Shown piece after piece: positions 1-8,606 of a stretch of DNA of 64,000 nt. The stretch's first letter is position 1; each line of letters begins with the position of its first letter. The notes beneath the pieces were generated by a model. That model was not told the DNA's origin, did no database searches, and saw only the letters and a program-made list of their open reading frames with translations. This DNA is from an uncultured Ignavibacteriota bacterium (lineage in GTDB: Bacteria; Bacteroidota; Ignavibacteria; UBA10030; UBA8401). Where the stretch lies: positions 127,539 to 191,538 of the forward strand of contig CAISDA010000040.1 in assembly GCA_903884005.1 (NCBI GenBank), written 5' to 3'. The translations under genes and the position numbers were made by a program.

Positions 1-21
1 GTTATTCAATTGAATTGATGC

Positions 22-1455
22 TTACCCGACGCTGCCTTCAAGCGACACCCCGAGCAGCTTCTGAGCTTCCACGGCAAATTCCATGGGCAAATTTTTAAAT
101 ACCGCTTTTGCAAATCCGTTGACGATCATCGATATGGCGTTCTCACCGGTGATGCCGCGCTGCTTGCAATAGAACAATTGGTCCTCGCCGATCTTTGATG
201 TGGACGCTTCATGCTCAACGCTGGACGAGGTGTTCTTCACTTCGATGTAGGGAAACGTGTTGGCGCTGCATTGATTGCCAAGCAGCATCGAATCGCATTG
301 CGTATAATTCCGTGCATTGACCGCCTTCGGGCCGACCTTCACCAGTCCGCGGTACGTGTTCTGCCCGTGACCGGCTGAGATCCCCTTCGAGATGATCGTG
401 CTCTTTGTGTTCTTTCCGATGTGTATCATCTTCGTGCCGGTGTCGGCCTGCTGACGATTGTTCACGACCGCAACCGAATAAAATTCGCCGACGGAGTTGT
501 CGCCCAGCAGGATCACCGAAGGATATTTCCACGTGATGGAAGAGCCGGTCTCAACTTGCGTCCACGAGATCTTGGCATTCTCTCCCGCGCAGATGCCGCG
601 CTTGGTGACGAAATTGTAAATGCCGCCCTTGCCATTCTTGTCGCCCGCATACCAATTCTGCACGGTGGAATATTTGATCTCGGCATTGGCCGCGGCGACC
701 AATTCGACGACTGCGGCATGCAGCTGGTTCTCGTCGCGCATCGGCGCCGTGCAGCCCTCCAGATAACTCACATACGCGCCTTCTTCGGCAACGATCAGTG
801 TGCGTTCGAACTGCCCGGTATTCAATGCGTTGATCCGGAAATACGTGGAGAGTTCCATTGGGCATCGGACGCCCTTCGGAATATAGCAGAACGACCCATC
901 GCTGAAGACCGCGGAATTCAACGCGGCAAAATAATTGTCCGTTGACGGGACGACCGATCCGAGGTACTTTTTGATCAGCTCCGGATGCTCCCTGACCGCT
1001 TCAGAGAACGAGCAGAAGATGATCCCCATTTTCGAGAGCGACTCCTTGAACGTTGTCGCTACCGAGACGCTGTCGAAGACCGCATCCACCGCGACGCCGC
1101 TCATCCGTTTCTGCTCGGTGAGGGAGATGCCAAGTTTCTCGTACGTCTCTCTCAGTTTCGGGTCGACTTCATCGAGACTCGTAAGCGTTGAAGGACTTTT
1201 CGGCGCGGAATAATACACCATCGACTGATAATCGATCGGAGGATATGTCACATTTTCCCACGACGGCTCTTTCATTGTGAGCCAGTGCCGGTACGCCTTC
1301 AAGCGCCACTCGAGCATGAACGGTGGCTCCTGTTTTTTTCGGGAGATCAGACGGACGACATCTTCGCTCAATCCCGCAGGAATGGCATCCGATTCTATGT
1401 CTGTCACGAATCCGTATTTGTATTCTTTGTTGACCAACTCTTCCATCTCTTGCAT
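22..1455 (-). CDS. sufB: Fe-S cluster assembly protein SufB
   Basis: ORF 22..1494; likely start at [16 protein letters not shown] (about 1455). SufB signatures [52 protein letters not shown]. Confidence 0.96.
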   Translation of the reverse strand: MQEMEELVNKEYKYGFVTDIESDAIPAGLSEDVVRLISRKKQEPPFMLEWRLKAYRHWLTMKEPSWENVTYPPIDYQSMVYYSAPKSPSTLTSLDEVDPKLRETYEKLGISLTEQKRMSGVAVDAVFDSVSVATTFKESLSKMGIIFCSFSEAVREHPELIKKYLGSVVPSTDNYFAALNSAVFSDGSFCYIPKGVRCPMELSTYFRINALNTGQFERTLIVAEEGAYVSYLEGCTAPMRDENQLHAAVVELVAAANAEIKYSTVQNWYAGDKNGKGGIYNFVTKRGICAGENAKISWTQVETGSSITWKYPSVILLGDNSVGEFYSVAVVNNRQQADTGTKMIHIGKNTKSTIISKGISAGHGQNTYRGLVKVGPKAVNARNYTQCDSMLLGNQCSANTFPYIEVKNTSSSVEHEASTSKIGEDQLFYCKQRGITGENAISMIVNGFAKAVFKNLPMEFAVEAQKLLGVSLEGSVG

Positions 1456-1554
1456 AATGCCGCCTTCAATTGCTGTTTCGTAATGGTGCCTCACTGAGCG
1501 CTAGAGTTCATGTCATTCTGAGTTCATGTCACTCGGAGGTATCGGCTTGTTTTT

Positions 1555-1932
1555 TTAGACGCGGAACGAACTGCCGCAGCTGCAGCTCTTCGTTGCCTGC
1601 GGATTGTTGAAAACGAATCCGCGTCCGCTCAGTCCGTCGCTGAAATCAAGCGTGATTCCGGACAGATAGAACATGCTCTTCTGATCGATGAAGACGGTGA
1701 CGCCGTTCTTCTCGAGCACAATGTCCTTCTCCGTCGATTTTTCGTCGAAAGCGAGCACATAGGTCAATCCGGAACATCCGCCGCCCTTCACTCCAAGGCG
1801 CAATCCGTGCTCTGCGGGAATCTTGTTTTCAGTCTTTATTCTGCGCACCTCGGCGGCGGCTTTTTCCGTCAGCGTGATATCATCCTCGATCACCGGGGTT
1901 TGCTGTAGTTCAATTGGGTTCATGGTCGACAT
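1555..1932 (-). CDS. HesB/IscA/SufA-type iron-sulfur assembly accessory protein
   Basis: Internal start MSTMNPIE within ORF 1555..2022; GVKGGGCSGLTYVLAFD and C-terminal SCSCGSSF cysteine motif. Confidence 0.93.
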   Translation of the reverse strand: MSTMNPIELQQTPVIEDDITLTEKAAAEVRRIKTENKIPAEHGLRLGVKGGGCSGLTYVLAFDEKSTEKDIVLEKNGVTVFIDQKSMFYLSGITLDFSDGLSGRGFVFNNPQATKSCSCGSSFRV

Positions 1933-1958
1933 TCGGTCTCCTTGCGTATTGTTGATGC

Positions 1959-2261
1959 TTATTTTTGTATGGGTGCTTGAACAACTTTGGGCGTTGTAAA
2001 TTCTGGATAAATTACCACCCATCCCTGGGCATTGACGCGTCGCAGAATGTTTCGTTTCTCAAAATTGGTGATGACTTCGTGCGTGATCGCTTCGGCCTTC
2101 GTTATGCCGACATTCACATTCCGTTTTGCAAGATATTCGGTCACGCCGTATGTGAGATCCCGGTAGAAGACGTTCGACATGTGGAATACTGAATATTTCG
2201 ACCGTAAATAATTGAGAAATTCGATGGGACTGTTGGTGATGATCTGAACATGGGAAATCAT
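1959..2261 (-). CDS. Uncharacterised 100-aa protein in the Fe-S assembly operon
   Basis: Start codon overlaps the iscS stop (2258-2261), same strand, followed immediately by the HesB/IscA gene; no family recognised. Confidence 0.75.
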   Translation of the reverse strand: MISHVQIITNSPIEFLNYLRSKYSVFHMSNVFYRDLTYGVTEYLAKRNVNVGITKAEAITHEVITNFEKRNILRRVNAQGWVVIYPEFTTPKVVQAPIQK

Positions 2262-3469
2262 GATACCTCCGTTGCTGATGGTTGATGCTGCGATAGTGAT
2301 CGGTAAGAGTGTATGAATTCAGTGAAGCGCGCGCCTGTATAGGCGATCTCGGCCTCGGTGGTAAATCTTCCCAGGCCGAAGCGCACCGTCGATGCCGCCT
2401 GTTCCCTGCCGATGCCGATGGCCTGAAGCACATGGGAGTATTGTTCCGCTGCCGCGTCTTCAAAGGCACAGGCTGAGCCGGCCGACACGGCGATCTCGCG
2501 TATGTCGGCGAGCGCGTCTTTCACTACGACGCCGTGAAAAGATACATTGAGATTGTTCGGGAGCCTGGCGGACTCGTCTCCGTTGATGCTCGTCTGACCT
2601 GCTGCTGACAACATCATTTGCAGCCGGTCGCGTAGCACGGCGATCCTCCGCTGCTCCTCCTCACCCAGCCGCATGGCCAGCGCCGCTGCCTCCGCGAAGC
2701 CGACGATGCCGGGAACGTTGAGTGTGCCGGAGCGCAATCCGAATTCCTGTCCGCCGCCGTCCATCTGAGTAATGAGCCGCACACCGTTCTGTTTCCTGCG
2801 CACGAATAATCCGCCGATGCCTTTGGGACCGTAGACTTTATGCGCAGAGATCGACATCACATCGATGTTCATCTCCTGCACATCGATCGCGATCTTGCCG
2901 TATGCCTGCGATGCGTCCGTATGGAAAAGAATGCCGCGCTCGCGGCAGATCGCTCCGATGGCAGCAATGGGGGCAATCGTGCCGATCTCGTTGTTTGCCA
3001 TCATTACCGAGACCAGGATCGTGCCCGGCGTGATGGTTCGTTCAAGTTCGTCAAGATCGATCTGTCCCCGATTGTCGACGCCCAGCACTGAAACACGAAA
3101 GCCGCAGGTTTCAAGAGTGCTGCACACATCCAGGACAGAGCGGTGCTCCGTTGCGCACGTCACGATATGTCGACCTTTGTCCTTGTATGCCTCGGCTATG
3201 CCTTTCAGTGCCAGATTGTTCGACTCTGTCGCGCTTGCAGTGAATACGATCTCCTTGCTTTCGGCGTTGACCGACCCGGCGATAATGCCGCGCGCGCGCT
3301 CGGACGATTCTTTCGCATGCCATCCCAACCGGTGCTCCCCGCTGGATGCGTTCCCGTAATGGTCTGTAAAGTACGGAAGCATCGCCTCGACAACCCTCGG
3401 ATCGACTCGCGTGGTAGAGTGATTGTCGAGATAGATCGGGAACCGTATGTCGTTCGTAACGTTCGTCAT
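2258..3469 (-). CDS. iscS: Cysteine desulfurase (IscS/NifS family)
   Basis: PLP-lysine motif SAHKVYGPKGIGGLFVRR and catalytic-loop Cys in VSAGSACAFEDA; N-term YLDNHSTTRVDPRV. Confidence 0.96.
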   Translation of the reverse strand: MTNVTNDIRFPIYLDNHSTTRVDPRVVEAMLPYFTDHYGNASSGEHRLGWHAKESSERARGIIAGSVNAESKEIVFTASATESNNLALKGIAEAYKDKGRHIVTCATEHRSVLDVCSTLETCGFRVSVLGVDNRGQIDLDELERTITPGTILVSVMMANNEIGTIAPIAAIGAICRERGILFHTDASQAYGKIAIDVQEMNIDVMSISAHKVYGPKGIGGLFVRRKQNGVRLITQMDGGGQEFGLRSGTLNVPGIVGFAEAAALAMRLGEEEQRRIAVLRDRLQMMLSAAGQTSINGDESARLPNNLNVSFHGVVVKDALADIREIAVSAGSACAFEDAAAEQYSHVLQAIGIGREQAASTVRFGLGRFTTEAEIAYTGARFTEFIHSYRSLSQHQPSATEVS

Positions 3470-3479
3470 TGTGCGGCAC

Positions 3480-3881
3480 TCATACGATTTCTGATACTTT
3501 CATGGTATTGAACACCTGATGAAGATTGTGCTGTATCTTTCCGAGCGGATTCTTGATCGTGCAGTTGTCATAGATCGAACAGATGGCATCGTTGGCTGTC
3601 AGGCATTGCACGATGCCTTCCGAGGATGTACCCTCGATCGCATTGATGACATTGGTAATGGAGATGTCGGCTGCACGCCGTGCAAGCGTGTATCCTCCGT
3701 TCACCCCCTGCTGCGACACGATGAGGCCAGCCTTGGCAAGCTTTTGCAGAACCTTCGCCACCAGGCCGTGCGATATTCCATAACGGTCTGAAATTTCCTT
3801 CGCCGACGATACAGACTGGGCCGCGGCAATATGCCTCATGGCGATGAGGCCGTATTCGACTTTTTTTGATAATTTCAGCAT
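3480..3881 (-). CDS. Rrf2/IscR-family transcriptional regulator
   Basis: N-term LSKKVEYGLIAMRHIAA, winged-HTH GLVAKVLQKLAKAGLIVSQQGVNGGY, and a three-Cys cluster CLTANDAICSIYDNC typical of Fe-S binding Rrf2 proteins. Confidence 0.94.
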   Translation of the reverse strand: MLKLSKKVEYGLIAMRHIAAAQSVSSAKEISDRYGISHGLVAKVLQKLAKAGLIVSQQGVNGGYTLARRAADISITNVINAIEGTSSEGIVQCLTANDAICSIYDNCTIKNPLGKIQHNLHQVFNTMKVSEIV

Positions 3882-3894
3882 TGGTATCTCGGAC

Positions 3895-3911
3895 TAAATA
3901 GGTCCTATTTA
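3895..3911. promoter_or_regulatory. Candidate Rrf2-family operator (17-bp palindrome TAAATAGG-T-CCTATTTA)
   Basis: Perfect inverted repeat 14 bp upstream of the rrf2 start codon. Confidence 0.5.
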
Positions 3912-4234
3912 CGGGTAAAAAAAATATTTGCTTTGATACTCTAACAGAACACTGCTCGAATTAGTTTCACAGAAATGAATATATTTTCCACAACAAGGAG
4001 CCAGTCTCTGAGCGGCGCGCACCGGAGTATTTCTTTTTCCGTTCATTTAAACGTACGAATTATTTCAATATATTCAAAATTTATTTTCTGCACGCACCGA
4101 TCAATTCCATGGATTCCGGCCGAATCCGCCCCTCCATTGCATTCGAGCGATAATTTGGCTATTTTATTCATAAAAATTCACATTGCCTTCCTCCACACAT
4201 ACTACATTCGTACAACAATATTAAGAAAACTATT

Positions 4235-5176
4235 ATGGCTGAATCACAACCTATGCATAGGATCGAAGATATACTCAGCGACATGCAATTTGCAAAACCT
4301 GTTTCCAATGAGGTCAATTCCATCGCTGTCATTGGCTTCGGCATCATGGGACAGGGAATTGCCCAAACAATTGCAGCCGCCGGCATCGAAGTCACGGCGA
4401 TCGAAAAGACACCCGAACGTCTCGCACTCATGTACCAGTCTCTGGAAGAACAGATGGACCGTGAGATCATGCGCTGGACGATGACCAAAAGTGAAAAGCG
4501 TGCCATTCTCTCGCGCATTCACGGCACCTCTGACTTTGGAAAGGTAAAGGAATGCGAGATCGTCATTGAAGCGGTGGATGAGAGCTTTGAAATGAAAAAA
4601 AATATATTTGTCGAACTTGACAGTCTCTGTCCGCCCTCCACAATTTTCATTTCGAACACCTCCACCCTGAGTCTCTCGAAGCTCGCCGCGGCAACCTCGC
4701 GTCCCGAAAAAGTCGTCGGCATGCATTTTCTGAATCCCGTTCCCAAGGTGCCGCTGGTCGAGATCGTGCGCGGCATGCAGACGTCCGACGAAGCCTTCAT
4801 GCACGTGAAGCGCCTTGCTGAACGGCTCGGCAAAACGGCGATCGAGGTGTTCGAATATCCCGGATTCGTGACGACGCGTGTGATCCTGCCGCTGATCAAC
4901 GAGGCCATCCATGTGCTCATGGAAGGCGTTGCCACCGCCGACGGCATCGATACCGCAATGAAACTCGGATATCATTTTCAATACGGTCCGTTGGAACTCG
5001 CAGACAGCATGGGGCTCAACGAAGTCCTTGCGTGGATGGAATCGCTCTTTCACGAATTGGGTGATGCGAAATATCGTCCCTGCCCTCTCCTGCGGCGCAT
5101 GGTGCGCGAAGGAAAACTCGGACGCAAGAGCGGCGAAGGATTTTTTAAGTATGATGAATCGGGAAAGAAATCATGA
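4235..5176 (+). CDS. 3-hydroxyacyl-CoA (3-hydroxybutyryl-CoA) dehydrogenase
   Basis: NAD-binding motif AVIGFGIMGQGIAQTIAAAG; GMHFLNPVPKVPLVEIVRG; KLGRKSGEGFFKY. Confidence 0.94.
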   Translation: MAESQPMHRIEDILSDMQFAKPVSNEVNSIAVIGFGIMGQGIAQTIAAAGIEVTAIEKTPERLALMYQSLEEQMDREIMRWTMTKSEKRAILSRIHGTSDFGKVKECEIVIEAVDESFEMKKNIFVELDSLCPPSTIFISNTSTLSLSKLAAATSRPEKVVGMHFLNPVPKVPLVEIVRGMQTSDEAFMHVKRLAERLGKTAIEVFEYPGFVTTRVILPLINEAIHVLMEGVATADGIDTAMKLGYHFQYGPLELADSMGLNEVLAWMESLFHELGDAKYRPCPLLRRMVREGKLGRKSGEGFFKYDESGKKS

Positions 5177-6375
5177 AAATACTGGTCTTGAATTGCGGAA
5201 GTTCCTCTGTAAAGTACCAATTGATCGATGTCGATTCAAAAGTCGCCCTCACCAAAGGAAGCATCGAACGGATCGGCATGGCCGACGCGGTGTTGACGAA
5301 CCAGCGCTCGGACGGTGACGAAATTAAAATCACGGGAGACATTCTCGAGCACACGACGGCGATCGAATACATCCTTGCCGTGCTGCTGAGCAAAAACCAC
5401 GGCGTCATCAAGGACAAGAACGAGATCGATGCGATCGGCCATCGCGTCGTCCACGGCGCCGAACGTTTCACCGATTCGGTGCTCATCGAAGATGACGTGC
5501 TCAAAGGTATACGGGACAGTTTCGACATCGCTCCGCTGCACAATCCGCACAACCTGCGCGGCATCCTTGCCTGCCAGGTGAATCTTCCCAATATCCCGCA
5601 AGTGGGTGTGTTCGACACGGCATTTCATCACAACATGCCGCCGCGGGCGTACCTCTACGGCATTCCATACTCGCTCTACACGCAATACAAGATCCGGCGA
5701 TACGGGTTCCACGGCACCAGCCATAAGTTCGTCTCGCAGCGGCTGGCGGCACTGCAGCGCAAGAACATCGAGGACCTGAAGATCATCACCTGCCATCTCG
5801 GCAACGGTTGCAGCATGGCGGCTGTGGACAAGGGAGTGTCCGTCGATACCACCATGGGCTTCACCCCCCTCGAAGGGCTCCTCATGGGCACACGCTCAGG
5901 CGATATGGACCCGTCTGTGATCCTCTACATCAGCGGCAAGGAGGAATTGACCTATGCCGAGGCCAACACGCTCTTGAACAAGCACAGCGGCCTGCAGGGC
6001 ATTTCGGGCGTCAGCAGCGACATGCGTGAGATCGAAATGGAAATGAAGACAGGAAACAAACGCGCCAGGCTGGCATTCGACGTCTTCGTCTACCGCATCA
6101 AAAAATACATCGGCGCCTACACCGCGGCCATGGGCGGCCTCGACGCCGTCGTGTTCACCGGCGGTATTGGCGAGAACAGCATGGAGATCCGCAATGCCGT
6201 CTGCAAGGACATGGAATACTTCGGCATCGAGATCGACGACGACCGGAACACGTCGAAAGACAAGGAAAAGCCAATACATAAGGACTCTGCTCGCACCAAG
6301 GTCTACGTCATTCCCACCAACGAAGAGCTCATGATCGCCATCGAAACGGAAATGGTTGTCAGGGGAAAAGGATAG
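5173..6375 (+). CDS. ackA: Acetate kinase
   Basis: MKILVLNCGSSSVKYQL; RYGFHGTSHKFV; TGGIGENS; start overlaps the preceding stop (ATGA). Confidence 0.97.
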   Translation: MKILVLNCGSSSVKYQLIDVDSKVALTKGSIERIGMADAVLTNQRSDGDEIKITGDILEHTTAIEYILAVLLSKNHGVIKDKNEIDAIGHRVVHGAERFTDSVLIEDDVLKGIRDSFDIAPLHNPHNLRGILACQVNLPNIPQVGVFDTAFHHNMPPRAYLYGIPYSLYTQYKIRRYGFHGTSHKFVSQRLAALQRKNIEDLKIITCHLGNGCSMAAVDKGVSVDTTMGFTPLEGLLMGTRSGDMDPSVILYISGKEELTYAEANTLLNKHSGLQGISGVSSDMREIEMEMKTGNKRARLAFDVFVYRIKKYIGAYTAAMGGLDAVVFTGGIGENSMEIRNAVCKDMEYFGIEIDDDRNTSKDKEKPIHKDSARTKVYVIPTNEELMIAIETEMVVRGKG

Positions 6376-6404
6376 GAACAGTGTACTCTGCACGTGCAAA
6401 GTGG

Positions 6405-6449
6405 AGAAGCCCGTCAGTTCGCTATTGAACATGACGGGCTTCTTTTTTT
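6405..6449 (+). terminator. Rho-independent terminator downstream of ackA
   Basis: agaagcccgtca ... tgacgggcttct stem followed by a T-run. Confidence 0.88.
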
Positions 6450-6469
6450 CCTCACGGCAGAGAGTACGG

Positions 6470-7492
6470 TCAATAGATCTTCGACCACTCGTATTTTTTC
6501 CGTGTCTTCCAGTTGGAATTATGATAGACGTAACTGAAGATCAGCGGCACCACTGTAGTGGCTTCGGCGAAGACCATTTGTTCGAAGGTCGTATCGACCT
6601 TGCCCCAGGAACTGGCTTCTTTCAATGTCGAACTGGAGCACGCGCCGTCTCTCACATCGGCAATGGTGATCTGCACCGCATATTTGTGCATGGGCACTTC
6701 CTTGCCAAGGCATTCGGCGCACACGACGGTATCCTGCGCAAAATTTTTCGGCACGCCTCCGCCGATCATGAACAGGCCCGATGTCTTCGCCGCCATTTTG
6801 ATCTCCGTCAGTTCGAGAAAATCCTTCGCCGAGTCGAGCGTCATGTACGGCTTCCCTTTTTTCCGGTTCTCGTACTGGTGCATCACAAGGCCGAACCCGG
6901 CGCTTGAATCGGAGAATGCGGGACAGAAGATCGGCACGTTGTGTTCGTAGGCGAGCTGCACGAGCGAATCTTTTTTCTTCGAATGCGTGACCAGATATTT
7001 TCCCATCTCGGCTATGAATTCTCGCGAGGAATACGGCCGCGGCTCGAGCGTGTCTGCGATTTTCTTGATCGTGGCGTCGCATGTCTGGAGCTGCCCTTCG
7101 TCGATATAGGTGTCGTAGATCCGGTCAACATAATTGTTGCGCAGCATCGCATCGTCGACGAACGGCGTGCCCTTGTAATGCTTGAAGCCGAGCGCTTCGA
7201 AAAAATCCATGTCCACGATCGAGGCGCCTGTCGCCACGACTGCGTCGATCATGTTGTATTTCACCATGTCTGCATACACATTCATGCAGCCGCCGGCGCT
7301 GGTGCTTCCGGCCAGGGTGAGCATGGTGGTGCATCCTTTTTCGTCAATCATTTTTTTCAGGATGTCTGCGGCACGGGCCGTATCGCGCGAGGAGAACGAC
7401 ATTTCGCGCATGGCGTTGATGATTGGTGTGGAATCGAATTTCGTTGCGTCCACTTGTGTGATCACGTGTTTCAGGAGATCTTTTTTCTTCAT
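6470..7492 (-). CDS. Deoxyhypusine synthase family protein
   Basis: Start MKKKDLLKHVITQ at 7492; TSAGG, ATGASIVD, FMIGGGVPKNFAQD (aligned active-site Lys), SSSTLKEASSWGKV motifs of the DHS family. Confidence 0.92.
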   Translation of the reverse strand: MKKKDLLKHVITQVDATKFDSTPIINAMREMSFSSRDTARAADILKKMIDEKGCTTMLTLAGSTSAGGCMNVYADMVKYNMIDAVVATGASIVDMDFFEALGFKHYKGTPFVDDAMLRNNYVDRIYDTYIDEGQLQTCDATIKKIADTLEPRPYSSREFIAEMGKYLVTHSKKKDSLVQLAYEHNVPIFCPAFSDSSAGFGLVMHQYENRKKGKPYMTLDSAKDFLELTEIKMAAKTSGLFMIGGGVPKNFAQDTVVCAECLGKEVPMHKYAVQITIADVRDGACSSSTLKEASSWGKVDTTFEQMVFAEATTVVPLIFSYVYHNSNWKTRKKYEWSKIY

Positions 7493-7553
7493 TGGTGTGT
7501 CCTTTGTAATGAGGTTTTTTTGTTTTCCATACATGTCAGCCGCCATCAGCCGC

Positions 7554-8528
7554 CTACAGATACCGTTCAGACGGATGAAGATAGTTGACCACATAGTCAT
7601 GCACTGATTCTTCGAGGCTTGTAAACTCGTGCGAGAACCCCTTTCCTCGCAATTTTGCCACAGACGCCTCCGTACGATACTGATAGGCGTTCCGGATGTT
7701 CTCGGGCATGTCGATATATTCGATCGCTGCGGGTTTTCCGAGCGCTGCGAAGATCGCGCCGGCCAGGTCGTTCCAGGAGCGCGCACGCCCCGTCCCGAGA
7801 TTATAGATGCCGTTCACTTCTTTGTGTTCCAGCAGCCACCACAGTGTTTCGGTGACGTCTTTGACGTAGATAAAATCGCGCACCTGCTCCCCGTCCTTGT
7901 ATCCGTCCCGGTGCGATTTGAACAAGTTCACTTTCCCGGTCTCCATGATCTGCCTGTATGCTTTAACGACGAGGCTCTTCATCTCCCCCTTGTGGTACTC
8001 GTTGGGGCCGAAGACGTTGAAGAATTTGATGCCTGCGACGAGGTCCATCAATCCGTTGCGCATCGCCCAGAGGTCGAACACCTGTTTCGAAAAGCCGTAC
8101 GGGTTCAGCGGCCGCAGCAGCGGCGTGACGGCGTCGTCATCGGTGAATCCCTGTTCCCCATCGCCATAGGTGGCCGCGCTGCTTGCATAGATGAACCTGG
8201 CGTCGCTCCAGGTCGCATAGTCGGCGAGGCGCTTGGAGTAGTAATAATTGTTTTGCATCAGGTAGTCGACGTTCCGTTCCGTCGTCGACGAGCATGCTCC
8301 GAGATGGATGATGGCGTCGATATCGCCGCGCGGGAACGAGCCTGCGTCGATCCCCTTCATGAATGCATCCTTGTGCATGTAATCGGCGTATTTTTTCCCG
8401 ACGAGGTTCTTCCATTTTTCCGTCGACCCGAGGTTATCCACAACAAGAATATCGTCCCGCCCGTGTTCATTGAGCTTCGCGATCATTGCGCTTCCGATAA
8501 ACCCCGCACCGCCTGTCACTACGATCAT
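7554..8528 (-). CDS. hldD: ADP-L-glycero-D-manno-heptose 6-epimerase
   Basis: MIVVTGGAGFIGSAM; HLGACSSTTE; PLNPYGFSKQVFDLW; FFNVFGPNEYHKGEMKS. Confidence 0.95.
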   Translation of the reverse strand: MIVVTGGAGFIGSAMIAKLNEHGRDDILVVDNLGSTEKWKNLVGKKYADYMHKDAFMKGIDAGSFPRGDIDAIIHLGACSSTTERNVDYLMQNNYYYSKRLADYATWSDARFIYASSAATYGDGEQGFTDDDAVTPLLRPLNPYGFSKQVFDLWAMRNGLMDLVAGIKFFNVFGPNEYHKGEMKSLVVKAYRQIMETGKVNLFKSHRDGYKDGEQVRDFIYVKDVTETLWWLLEHKEVNGIYNLGTGRARSWNDLAGAIFAALGKPAAIEYIDMPENIRNAYQYRTEASVAKLRGKGFSHEFTSLEESVHDYVVNYLHPSERYL

Positions 8529-8606
8529 AATGTGTCTTTCTTCAATAGATGAAAATGTGTCTGAACTCGTCTTCGATAATTCGCTCGTCCTTCGCGGCGC
8601 AGCATG

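Noticed and set aside
3975-4484. 169-aa plus-strand ORF
   Set aside because: Overlaps the start of the well-supported hydroxyacyl-CoA dehydrogenase in another frame; no recognisable domain.
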